Below, one piece after another: positions 1 through 8,832 of a stretch of DNA of 45,810 nt. Location: contig JAKAKE010000142.1 of the NCBI GenBank assembly GCA_021824625.1, positions 1 to 45,810 of the forward strand, in the 5' to 3' direction. Within the stretch, counting starts at the first letter, position 1, and every line of letters starts with the position of its first letter. Source of the stretch: Bacteroidota bacterium. GTDB lineage: Bacteria > Bacteroidota > Ignavibacteria > Kapaibacteriales > UBA2268. The position numbers were made by a program, and so were the translations under genes. The notes beneath the pieces are model-generated. The model saw nothing but the letters and a program-made list of their open reading frames with translations. It was not told the origin of the DNA and made no database searches.

Positions 1-355
1 TACTTTGAATCAGGAATTGTATTGAAGAATATAAAAGAACAATTCCTAAAATAATTTTAAATATTAGACCAGGCAAATTCAAATATCCACCAAGAAAAGC
101 AAATGGTACAGATGTAATTGCAAAGGGCCAAAAAAGCTTCCAGCTGAAATGTCCTGCCTTATAGAATTGATATGTTGCTATGGATGCAACAAATATATTA
201 AGCACTAAAGCAGAAGGTTTGATTATTTCAGGAGCTAATCCGAACAAGGTCATTATTGCAATGTAACCTGATGCCCCGGCGTGTCCGACTGAAGAATAAA
301 GCATTGCAACAATTAAAATTGCAATACTTAATATCAATAAATTTTCAACAGCCAT
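1..355 (-). CDS. TauE/SafE family sulfite/anion exporter, N-terminal part (runs off left edge)
   Basis: My reverse-strand translation from ATG at 355: MAVENLLILSIAILIVAMLYSSVGHAGASGYIAIMTLFGLAPEIIKPSALVLNIFVASIATYQFYKAGHFSWKLFWPFAITSVPFAFLGGYLNLPG; SSVGHxGASGY is characteristic of TauE/SafE. Confidence 0.85.
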   Translation of the reverse strand, partial: MAVENLLILSIAILIVAMLYSSVGHAGASGYIAIMTLFGLAPEIIKPSALVLNIFVASIATYQFYKAGHFSWKLFWPFAITSVPFAFLGGYLNLPGLIFKIILGIVLLYSSIQFLIQS

Positions 356-479
356 AGGTAGAAGATAAGAAATTAAATAACATCTTAATAAATATTTTTT
401 ATTAATAACTAAAAAAATTATTTATTATTGAATTTAAACAGGTGTTGAATATCAATGTAATACCCAAACCTTTAAATTT

Positions 480-1004
480 TTAATGTAATTTTTCAGAATG
501 ATTTACTATCGTTCCGTCTGTTACTGCTTTTATAGCATCCTCAATAAATTGTATATCAGTTACAACCGGTTCTATACCGGCATTTTGTAAATGATAATAA
601 ATACCATTACCCATTCCTCTTGAAAGAAGGTATTTGCAATCCATAATATTGCCAATCATAGCAGTATGTTTGTCAACCGAATGATTGTCCCAACCATGTC
701 CCATTCCTTCACCGTGTTGCATTCCTGTACCCTGTCCCATTCCCGCACCTTGTCCCTTCCGAATTGATTGTCCAGAATTATTTTCTGTGGGTAGGGATTT
801 AATCCCACTATGCTGATGTTGATGTAAATGCTGATTGTAAGGTTGGCCTGGAGTATGAAAGTTTGCTTTTTCTCTTCTTTCTCGATTTGATATGATACCG
901 TTATCAATCGTAAAGACCTCATAGAATCTTGCTGAACCAAAGTGCTGGCTTACTGTAGAACCATTGTTTGAAACAACTGCAATTTTAAAATTTCCTGTAC
1001 TCAT
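480..1004 (-). CDS. Dinitrogenase iron-molybdenum cofactor (NifX/NifB-like) domain protein with His/Gly/Met-rich insertion
   Basis: FKIAVVSNNGSTVSQHFGSARFYEVFTID ... DCKYLLSRGMGNGIYYHLQNAGIEPVVTD match the NifX-like fold. Confidence 0.85.
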   Translation of the reverse strand: MSTGNFKIAVVSNNGSTVSQHFGSARFYEVFTIDNGIISNRERREKANFHTPGQPYNQHLHQHQHSGIKSLPTENNSGQSIRKGQGAGMGQGTGMQHGEGMGHGWDNHSVDKHTAMIGNIMDCKYLLSRGMGNGIYYHLQNAGIEPVVTDIQFIEDAIKAVTDGTIVNHSEKLH

Positions 1005-1006
1005 TG

Positions 1007-1417
1007 TTAATTCTCCTTTAATTCACTAAATAGAATATTATTTTTTATTTTTCCCAATACGGGACAATTATTACATTTATCTTTTCTGAAATTATTTTTC
1101 CCTTTTTTCAATCCTTTTATAAACATTTGGGTGCAGTAATCACCTCCCTCAATAACAAGTGCTTTCCCATTAATGAGAGCATCGGCAACTACATATCTTG
1201 CTTTCTCGACAATCCTTCCGAAAGTAGCTCTTGAAATCCCCATCTGCTTAGCCGCATCCTCATGAAACATAGCTTCGAAATCAGCTAACCTAAGTGCTTC
1301 AAGCTCATCATGACTGATTACAGTTGTTTCTAAATCTCGCATCATTACCCCACTCGGCTTAAAAGCTTTCGATGCCGGAAATCTCTCAACAAATCTACAT
1401 TTTCTTGGTCTTGACAT
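1007..1417 (-). CDS. DUF134 / UPF0251 family predicted DNA-binding protein
   Basis: MSRPRKCRFVERFPASKAFKPSG...LEALRLADFEAMFHEDAAKQMGISRATFGRIVEKARYVVADALINGKALVIEGGDY is a typical DUF134 sequence. Confidence 0.9.
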   Translation of the reverse strand: MSRPRKCRFVERFPASKAFKPSGVMMRDLETTVISHDELEALRLADFEAMFHEDAAKQMGISRATFGRIVEKARYVVADALINGKALVIEGGDYCTQMFIKGLKKGKNNFRKDKCNNCPVLGKIKNNILFSELKEN

Positions 1418-1438
1418 ATTATTTACACAAATTAATTA

Positions 1439-1452
1439 TGAGTATATGCTCA
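1439..1452. promoter_or_regulatory. Imperfect palindrome TGAGTATATGCTCA upstream of the DUF134 gene, possible operator
   Basis: TGAG-TATATG-CTCA, about 20 bp upstream of the DUF134 start codon. Confidence 0.35.
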
Positions 1453-1671
1453 AAATTAAGAATATTTTCTCAAACTGACAAAATATTTAATTAGATTTAA
1501 AATGAATTTTACCATATTTATTAATTGCCTTTTCATTACTTTTATGAATACAAATAATAATTTTGTATTTTTATCTCATTCGATAGTGTATATTATCCTA
1601 AATATTAGTTAAAACTACGCACTTCCAGTACAAAACTTTAAGTTGCTACACATTTTTCGTAAGTTTGAAGG

Positions 1672-1790
1672 ATGAGCAACGAATACAGATATGGGAGTCA
1701 TACTGTATCGAGACTGACAGCCCATATAGTTTGGGTAACAAAGTATCGTTATAAGATTTTGACGGGCGATATACAAAAAATTAATTTTTC
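1672..1790 (+). pseudogene. IS200/IS605-like (Y1) transposase, N-terminal remnant
   Basis: MSNEYRYGSHTVSRLTAHIVWVTKYRYKILTGDIQ is IS200-like TnpA N-terminus; homology stops before the HUH motif and the remaining ORF is unrelated. Confidence 0.8.
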
Positions 1791-1832
1791 TGAGACTTTT
1801 TACCTTCTAATGTGTCATTATATTATAAAGAA
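1786..1832 (+). repeat. Dispersed repeat TTTCTGAGACC..TT.CC.TTTCATGTGTCATTATA, copy 1 (most diverged)
   Basis: Similar to 1990-2038 and to the reverse complement of 17592-17639. Confidence 0.6.
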
Positions 1833-1836
1833 GTCT

Positions 1837-1921
1837 GAACAGGATTACCGGATTACAAGATTTCAGGATATTCAGTATCCTGCTTTCTTCTCAAATCATA
1901 AATCGTTAATCCTTGTTCGTA
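1837..1921. repeat. Imperfect inverted repeat (GAACAGGATTACCGGATTA ... AAATCGTTAATCCTTGTTC)
   Basis: Left arm gaacaggattaccggatta; reverse complement of right arm gaacaaggattaacgattta. Confidence 0.5.
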
Positions 1922-1989
1922 ATTCCTTCCCAACAGCCTACAGCCTAAAGTCTATCAGTTAATTATGAATTGTGAATTATTAATTATGA

Positions 1990-2038
1990 ATTATTTCTGA
2001 GACCTTTTCCCTTTTCATGTGTCATTATAATATATAAA
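1990..2038 (+). repeat. Dispersed repeat TTTCTGAGACC..., copy 2
   Basis: tttctgagaccttttcccttttcatgtgtcattataatatataaag. Confidence 0.7.
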
Positions 2039-2106
2039 GTTGCAAGGAATAAAAAATAATATAAATTTATAAATAAAATTTTGGCAACTATTCAAAGGGT
2101 GATGCT

Positions 2107-4263
2107 ATGAAACAAGTGTGCCTGACTGCATTTCTTGTGTTGCTTATATTTATATCGGATGTCAAATCGCAAAATCCCGAATGGGTGAATTATACAAATG
2201 GGAAAATTATAACTTCAATAGTTGAACATGGAAATATTATTTGGATTGGAACTCAAGGTGGTCTAGTAAAATTTGATAAGTTAACAGAAAATATTACTTT
2301 TTATAATAATTCAAATTCAAATTTGCCGAGTAACATTAATTTAAAATTAGCAATTGATAGCAATAATATATTATGGATTATAAATTTTGAAGGTCTAACA
2401 AAATTTGATGGATTGAATTGGTTTACTTACAACACATCTAATTCAGAGATACCAAGTAATAAACTCTATTCGATAGCAATAGACAATAGTAGTAATAAGT
2501 GGATTGGTAGTTTTGATGGATTAATTAAATTTGATGGAACAAATTGGATTAATTATGATACATCAAATTCAGGATTACCAAATAATTGGGTAAAACAAAT
2601 AGCTATAGATAGAAACGGCAACAAATGGATTGGTACTTCAGGTGGTGGTTTGGTTAAATTTGACGGAACAAATTGGCTTACTTTCAACACTTCGTTTTCT
2701 GATATACCTAATGATTGGGTTCAGTCATTAGCAATAGACGAAAGTGGCAATAAGTGGATCGGAACACATAATGGAGGTTTAACAAAATTTAATGGAAACA
2801 ATTGGATTACCTACAACACTTCTAATTCTGGTATGCCAAGTAATAGTGTCTATTCTATTGCAATAGACGAAAGTGGCAATAAGTGGATCGGAACACATAA
2901 TGGAGGTTTAGCAAAATTTGATGGGTTTAATTGGATTACCTATAGCAAAAAAGATTCTATTTTACCTTCAAACAACGTCTATTCTATTGCAATTGACAAA
3001 AATGGAAATAAATGGATAGGAACAGACAACGGATTATTGAAATTTGATGGTAAGAATTGGACAAATTTCAACACATCAAATTCGGGTATGCCTGGTAACA
3101 CCATTTTTTTAATTGAAATTGATAGAATTGACAATAAGTGGATATCAGCTTATAGCTTAGTAAAATTTGATGGAATAAATTGGATTAATTATTACCCAAT
3201 AAACTTTGGTCCACCATATGGATATTTTAGATCGTTCGCGATAGATAGTAGTGGAAATAAATGGATTGGGACTATAGGCGGTGGCTTAGTAAAATTTGAC
3301 GGAACAAATTGGATTACTTACAACACAACAAACTCAGGTTTACCGGATGACGATGTCTATTCTATAGAAATAGACGAAAGTGGAAATAAATGGATAGGTA
3401 CTATGGATAGTGGCTTGGTAAAATTTGACGAAACTAATTGGACTGTATATAACACATTAAATTCAGGTTTGCCTGATAATTGGGTTCTTACTATTGTTAT
3501 CGACAATAGTGGAAATAAATGGATTGGGACTCACGAAGGCTTAGTAAAATTTGATGGTAGTAACTGGATTATTTACAATACATCAAATTCTATTTTGCCT
3601 AATGAAAATGTCTATTCCATAGCAATAGACGAAAACGATAATAAATGGATTGGATCTGTGTTGGGCATAGCAAAATTTGACGGAACGAATTGGGTTAGTT
3701 ACAATAAATCAAATTCTGGTTTACCTGATAATAGTATTCATTCAATAGCAATAGACAGGAAAAGCAATAAGTGGATTGGTACTGAGGAAGGTTTAGCAAA
3801 ATTTGACGGAACGAATTGGAAAAGTTATAATTTATCAAACTCAGGATTGTCAGGTAATCATATCCTATCAATAGCAATAGACCAAAAAGATAATAAGTGG
3901 ATTGGTTCATATTTTGGAGGTCTTAATGTCTTCCGTGAAGGGGGTGTGATACTTGATGCGGAGGATGAACCGCAAAAATCCTTGAAAGAAAAAATTATAA
4001 CTCAAAATTTTCCCAATCCATTTCAATACACAACAAATATTGTATATACTTTGCCGAATACAGGAAATATTACAATTAAAATTTATGATATGCAAGGTCA
4101 GTTGCTGAGGGATTTGTATTCAGGAATGATTGATGCAGGCAAACACACAGCTACCTGGGATGGAAGGACTAATGCGGGAAGCGAAACACCCAATGGTGTG
4201 TATGTGTATAGAATTCAATTTGAAGGACAAACCATTTCCGGGAAGATGATTGTGATAAAATAA
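2107..4263 (+). CDS. Secreted two-component-regulator-propeller-like repeat protein with FlgD-like/T9SS type A C-terminal domain
   Basis: Signal peptide; about 14 repeats of ~43 aa (SIAIDESGNKWIGTxxGGLxKFDGTNWxxYNTSNSGLP); C-terminal NFPNPFQYTTNIVYTLP...NGVYVYRIQFEGQTISGKMIVIK. Confidence 0.85.
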   Translation: MKQVCLTAFLVLLIFISDVKSQNPEWVNYTNGKIITSIVEHGNIIWIGTQGGLVKFDKLTENITFYNNSNSNLPSNINLKLAIDSNNILWIINFEGLTKFDGLNWFTYNTSNSEIPSNKLYSIAIDNSSNKWIGSFDGLIKFDGTNWINYDTSNSGLPNNWVKQIAIDRNGNKWIGTSGGGLVKFDGTNWLTFNTSFSDIPNDWVQSLAIDESGNKWIGTHNGGLTKFNGNNWITYNTSNSGMPSNSVYSIAIDESGNKWIGTHNGGLAKFDGFNWITYSKKDSILPSNNVYSIAIDKNGNKWIGTDNGLLKFDGKNWTNFNTSNSGMPGNTIFLIEIDRIDNKWISAYSLVKFDGINWINYYPINFGPPYGYFRSFAIDSSGNKWIGTIGGGLVKFDGTNWITYNTTNSGLPDDDVYSIEIDESGNKWIGTMDSGLVKFDETNWTVYNTLNSGLPDNWVLTIVIDNSGNKWIGTHEGLVKFDGSNWIIYNTSNSILPNENVYSIAIDENDNKWIGSVLGIAKFDGTNWVSYNKSNSGLPDNSIHSIAIDRKSNKWIGTEEGLAKFDGTNWKSYNLSNSGLSGNHILSIAIDQKDNKWIGSYFGGLNVFREGGVILDAEDEPQKSLKEKIITQNFPNPFQYTTNIVYTLPNTGNITIKIYDMQGQLLRDLYSGMIDAGKHTATWDGRTNAGSETPNGVYVYRIQFEGQTISGKMIVIK

Positions 4264-4265
4264 AC

Positions 4266-4293
4266 GTAGGGGTAATTCATGAATTACCCCTAC
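4266..4293. repeat. 28-bp perfect palindrome GTAGGGGTAATTCATGAATTACCCCTAC
   Basis: Identical to its own reverse complement; 2 bp after the upstream stop codon. Confidence 0.85.
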
Positions 4294-4302
4294 AATCATA
4301 AT

Positions 4303-4341
4303 CTATTTCTCATCCACTATTGTATAATCTGCTTCCTGTAC
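4303..4341 (-). pseudogene. Remnant of a dnaK 3' end (encodes [12 protein letters not shown])
   Basis: gtacaggaagcagattatacaatagtggatgagaaatag against dnaK gtcgaggaagcagattacacaattgtggatgaaaaataa at 8833 onward; differences are synonymous apart from Q/E. Confidence 0.75.
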
Positions 4342-4610
4342 TTCGCGGTAAACTCAAGAGTTACACCCCATACTTCATTTTCATGGTTAATCATGATTGC
4401 CCTGCCGATTGTTTCATCGAGTATAGCAGAAGCAATTCCCCCGTGCAGTCTCCCGGGATAGCCCTGATGAAATTCAGAGGGTTTAAATAATGCAATCAGT
4501 TCCTTTGTGCTTGTTTCGTAAAACGATGCTTTCAATCCAAACGGATTCTTCAATCCGCACACAAAGCACATCTTCGAGTTTGGCTGTTTAACTGAAATTT
4601 TGTGTTTCAT
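4317..4610 (-). pseudogene. PaaI/hotdog-fold thioesterase, apparently truncated at the C-terminus
   Basis: CFVCGLKNPFGLKASFYE...PGRLHGGIASAILDETIGRAI...GVTLEFTAKYRK then stop, where PaaI-type proteins normally continue. Confidence 0.7.
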
Positions 4611-4650
4611 TATTTATTTAATTCTTTTAAATCAGATAATTAAAATTCAT

Positions 4651-7600
4651 CTATCTCACAACCACCATCTTAACAGTCTCAACATGATTTCCGATTCTTA
4701 ATGTGCAACAGTAAATTCCGTCAGGTAAACTATTAACATTGAATTGAATAACATGCTGTCTTGATTCCATATACTTGTTTCTGTATATTTCATAAACGTT
4801 AATACCTATTAAATTATCTATCTCTAGACTTACAATACCACTTTCATTAAGGTTAAGTATTAATGATGTGGTTTCTGAAAATGGATTTGGTTTTATGATT
4901 AGCATATTTTTGTTTTCTTGTGTCTCATCAACACCTATTGAGCCATAGTAAAATACATCTGATATTCTTTTGCAACCATTTTTATCTATTACTTCTACCT
5001 GGTAATTCCCTGCTTTTATCGGAGTATACTCTTTATCGTTAGCTGAAGGTAACTTTGTTGAATCCAAATACCACTGATAAGATATAGCTTCGCTTGAAAT
5101 TAATTTTCTTTTGATTTGTGTTATCGTTGGTTTTTCAGGATTCGGTAATACTTTTATTGTATCTATTGCACTGTTAGAACATCCTTTACCATCAGTGTAT
5201 GTATATGTAATTTCATAATCACCTGCATTAACCGGATCAAACCAACTATTATTAACTCCATTGCCGGAATATATCCCATCTACGGGATTACCACCACTCA
5301 GAACAATTCCCGAATCGCTTAAGCACAAACTATCAACAGGTGATTCAAATGTTACAATAGGAAGCGGGTTTATTAAAACTTCCTTAACCACAGTGTCAGC
5401 ACAGTTGGTTAAAGTGTCTGTTTTCATCAATGTTACATTCCCGTTTCCTCTCGCTCCCCATAATACTTCGATAGTATCTGCTGATGACGAACCGGTTATT
5501 GTCCCCTGTTCAACTGTCCATGTATTTGAACCATTAACAATACTGCTCGTGGAGTAATATTCAGTTGAACCCTGACATACTTTATTGTTCCCCACAATAA
5601 CCGCATTTGGGGTATTATTTATTATTATTGTTTTTGATACAGAATCATTGCATCCTGTTGTTGAGTTTGTTTGCAAAAGTGTTACTGTTCCTGAACTTAC
5701 CGAATCCCAAATAATATTTACATATTCTTCTACATCAGAACCGATTATTGTTCCGCAGTAAGCTTTCCATTTATTAGTTACACTATCTGTGCTATTACCA
5801 GTATATTCATAAGGATTCCCGGCGCAAACAGGATTAGGTGCATCAGTAATTTGAGGTGCAGGAAGTGGATTTATTGTTATTGTTTGAAATACAGAATCTT
5901 TGCAACCGGTCAGAAAATTAGTTTGTTCTAAGGTTACAGTTCCTGAACTTTTGGAATCCCAAAGTATATTAACATTAAATCCATTATCAGTTCCGACTAT
6001 TGTACCACCTACTGCTCCCCATTTATTTATTATACCACCGGGTAAATAGCTCGTGTATTCATAAGTATTCCCGACACAGACCGGATTTGGTGCATCATTA
6101 ATTTGAGGAGTAGGAAGTGGATTAATTGTTATGTTAGCTCCGTTGTCGCTTCCGGTTATTTCGGGATTACTGCTTATTACACGAACACGGTAACCGTACC
6201 CTTCAGGAGTATAGGATGGAATTGTTGCAATTATTGTTCCTTGAGAAGTACCGGATAAGGTTCCTATATTAACAGGGTTCAAAAAGTTACCGGATTCGTC
6301 CGAAAGTTGTGCAGTAAAAATGTTACCTGAATTAAATTCTCCGGTTATTGTAAATGGGATGGAAATAGAAGAACCGGTGCAATAAGAGCTCGGGTTGATT
6401 GAGCCTGTTTTTATTGTAGTCAATGGTGGTGGTAGTAATGACAATTTTGTAACAAAAACATCACCACTACCATTATGACTACAATCATAAGCGTTAATAG
6501 TTGTAGGATATTCGGGTGACGATGTGCTACCTGAGACATATACCACGTCAGTGTTATCTAAAAATATGCTTTCTCCTCCCTCGAAGCCTGTTCCTCCAAT
6601 AAAAGAGGAATAAAGCAGGTTAGAACCGCTCGCGTTGAGCTTTGATATAATAACATCATTGTTTCCATTAAAAGTCACGTCATAAGCGTAGATTCTTGTT
6701 GGATAATCAGGCGAATATGTATTACCGGTAATATAAGCAGCGCCCGTTCCGTCTATGGTAATACTTTTCCCATAATCAAAAGCAGCTCCTCCAATAAAAG
6801 TAGAATAAACCATAGTTGTACCGTTTGGATTAAGTTTGCTAACAAAAATATCGCGGCTTCCATTATGAGTATCGTCATAGGCTTGGTTTGTTGTAGGATA
6901 ATTCGGAGAATCTGTCCAACCGGTAACATAAGCCTCTCCCATTCCGTCTAAGGTTATACCATCAGCTTCTTCCAGAGAATTTCCACCAATAAAAGTAGAA
7001 TAAATTAAAGCAGAACCAATTACGTTTAACTTAGTTACAAATACATCTAAATTTCCATTATAACTCTCGTCAATAACTCCGTTTGTTGTTGGAAAAGAGG
7101 ATGAATATGTATTACCGGTAATATAAGCCGCGCCTGTGCCGTCAACGGTTATGGTGTTACCACATTCTGAGTTAGTACCTCCAATAAAAGTAGAATAAAC
7201 CAAAGAAGAACCGCTTGTGTTGAGCTTGGTTACAAAAACATCAATACCGCCATTATAACTCTCGTCATAAGCTCCACTTGTCGTAGGATAAAGTGGTGAC
7301 ATTGTCATACCTGTAATATAAGCCGCCCCCGTTCCGTCTTCAGTAATACTATACACATATTCATTGGAAATTTCTCCAATAAATGTAGAATAAATCAGAG
7401 AAGTACCGCTTGCGTTGAGCTTTGTTACAAAAATATCTGCATTTCCACTATAACTCAAGTCAAAAGCCCCGCTTGTTGTAGGATAATCGGATGAATATGT
7501 TCGACCTGTTACATAAGCCGCACTGGTACCATCTACGACTATGCTCATTGCTTGATCGCTGATATTAGTTCCTCCAATGAATGTAGAATAAATCAAATTA

Positions 7601-8622
7601 GTACCATTTATATTAAGCTTACTTACAAAAACATCAAAACCACCATTATGACTCACGTCATAAGCCCCGCTTGTTGTAGGATAATCGGATGTAGAGGTAT
7701 AACCAGTTACATAAGCCTCCCCGGTGTTGCTTATGGCCATGTCGGTCTCTGTGTCTGCACCGGCTCCTCCAATAAAAGTAGAATAAATGAGCGGGTCTAT
7801 TGTAAGGGAAAGATGTTTATTATAATTTTTTGTACTGAAACCAATGGTGCCGTCTTCATTTCGATTAAAGCTAACGGGAATTTCTGTTTCTTTAGTCGCC
7901 GGATTACTATTCTGATAAGCATATATTTTCTGATTCTTTACATCTCCGATACTTGTCATTATTACTAATTCTCCATTCTCATTGACCTCTAATCCTTCCT
8001 GCCCTTCGAATTTCATTCTAAACTGCTCCAAATCAGCATATGGAAGAATTATCAAATCATATCTGAGCATACCTTTTTCAAAATACAAACGATAATCAAT
8101 GCCTTCAAATACATTCTTAATTAATATTTCTTTATATAAACCAACATAACTTGCCCACCTTGTAGAATCGTTACCGATAAAGTAGTTGTAATATGTTTCT
8201 AATTTATCTCTTCCTTGAACTTCATAACGAGAGTTATTACATTGAGTCTGTTGTTTCATTCTATCAGTTGATGTTTGTTTCCAGCTATCTATAAAACTCA
8301 TTTTTACGACATGTCCCAGGCGTCTTGCATTTTCATTACGCTTTTCCATCCAATCACTGGGTTCTGTTTTACGCAAGCTATCAATATTTAAAGATTCATC
8401 GTATTTAATCTTGTAAAAATCGTACACAATGCCGTAGTCTGTAATCCATGCATTCATTCCCCCGATTCTTGCGAGAAATTTTACTTCCGGGTCCCACTGA
8501 CCTTTGTTTTCGATGAAGAAATTTGTTGTAGAATTTTTTAAAATTTTATCAGCATTTGGATTAGCATTTGAAGAAATCAACATTGAAAGCAGAATAACAA
8601 GTAGTATAAGATACTTTTTCAT
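4651..8622 (-). CDS. Secreted SBBP (seven-bladed beta-propeller repeat) protein with PKD/Ig-like modules and T9SS C-terminal domain
   Basis: Repeats LIYSTFIGG...DGTGAAYITGxTxSxxYPTTxGAYDxSxNGxxDVFVTKLNxSG; N-terminal FFIENKGQWDPEVKFLAR; C-terminal IIKPNPFSETTSLILNLNE...MVVVR. Confidence 0.85.
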   Translation of the reverse strand: MKKYLILLVILLSMLISSNANPNADKILKNSTTNFFIENKGQWDPEVKFLARIGGMNAWITDYGIVYDFYKIKYDESLNIDSLRKTEPSDWMEKRNENARRLGHVVKMSFIDSWKQTSTDRMKQQTQCNNSRYEVQGRDKLETYYNYFIGNDSTRWASYVGLYKEILIKNVFEGIDYRLYFEKGMLRYDLIILPYADLEQFRMKFEGQEGLEVNENGELVIMTSIGDVKNQKIYAYQNSNPATKETEIPVSFNRNEDGTIGFSTKNYNKHLSLTIDPLIYSTFIGGAGADTETDMAISNTGEAYVTGYTSTSDYPTTSGAYDVSHNGGFDVFVSKLNINGTNLIYSTFIGGTNISDQAMSIVVDGTSAAYVTGRTYSSDYPTTSGAFDLSYSGNADIFVTKLNASGTSLIYSTFIGEISNEYVYSITEDGTGAAYITGMTMSPLYPTTSGAYDESYNGGIDVFVTKLNTSGSSLVYSTFIGGTNSECGNTITVDGTGAAYITGNTYSSSFPTTNGVIDESYNGNLDVFVTKLNVIGSALIYSTFIGGNSLEEADGITLDGMGEAYVTGWTDSPNYPTTNQAYDDTHNGSRDIFVSKLNPNGTTMVYSTFIGGAAFDYGKSITIDGTGAAYITGNTYSPDYPTRIYAYDVTFNGNNDVIISKLNASGSNLLYSSFIGGTGFEGGESIFLDNTDVVYVSGSTSSPEYPTTINAYDCSHNGSGDVFVTKLSLLPPPLTTIKTGSINPSSYCTGSSISIPFTITGEFNSGNIFTAQLSDESGNFLNPVNIGTLSGTSQGTIIATIPSYTPEGYGYRVRVISSNPEITGSDNGANITINPLPTPQINDAPNPVCVGNTYEYTSYLPGGIINKWGAVGGTIVGTDNGFNVNILWDSKSSGTVTLEQTNFLTGCKDSVFQTITINPLPAPQITDAPNPVCAGNPYEYTGNSTDSVTNKWKAYCGTIIGSDVEEYVNIIWDSVSSGTVTLLQTNSTTGCNDSVSKTIIINNTPNAVIVGNNKVCQGSTEYYSTSSIVNGSNTWTVEQGTITGSSSADTIEVLWGARGNGNVTLMKTDTLTNCADTVVKEVLINPLPIVTFESPVDSLCLSDSGIVLSGGNPVDGIYSGNGVNNSWFDPVNAGDYEITYTYTDGKGCSNSAIDTIKVLPNPEKPTITQIKRKLISSEAISYQWYLDSTKLPSANDKEYTPIKAGNYQVEVIDKNGCKRISDVFYYGSIGVDETQENKNMLIIKPNPFSETTSLILNLNESGIVSLEIDNLIGINVYEIYRNKYMESRQHVIQFNVNSLPDGIYCCTLRIGNHVETVKMVVVR

Positions 8623-8763
8623 ATATTTACCTATATTTACTTCAACAATGGAAATTAAATATTTAATAAATATAATTAAATATTATCGGAATTAAAATTT
8701 TTCATATATTTCGATTGAGTTTTTTCTTAATTTTTTTTTAGATTAACAATTTGAAAAAAATCA

Positions 8764-8793
8764 TAAAAAAAACCCACGATATACTTCGTGGGT
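8764..8793 (-). terminator. Rho-independent terminator of dnaK
   Basis: Minus strand: gacccacgaagtatatcgtgggttttttttatg. Confidence 0.85.
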
Positions 8794-8832
8794 CTCAATT
8801 AAATAAATCAAAATAAAATAGTATAATTCAAA

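Noticed and set aside
656-940. 94-aa minus-strand ORF
   Set aside because: Alternate frame of the NifX-like gene.
1672-1962. Intact IS200/IS605 transposase
   Set aside because: Homology ends after ~35 residues, before the catalytic HUH and Tyr; no TnpB and no clear element boundaries.
7552-7968. 138-aa plus-strand ORF inside the SBBP gene
   Set aside because: Antisense to a well-supported repeat protein; no recognisable domain or RBS context.
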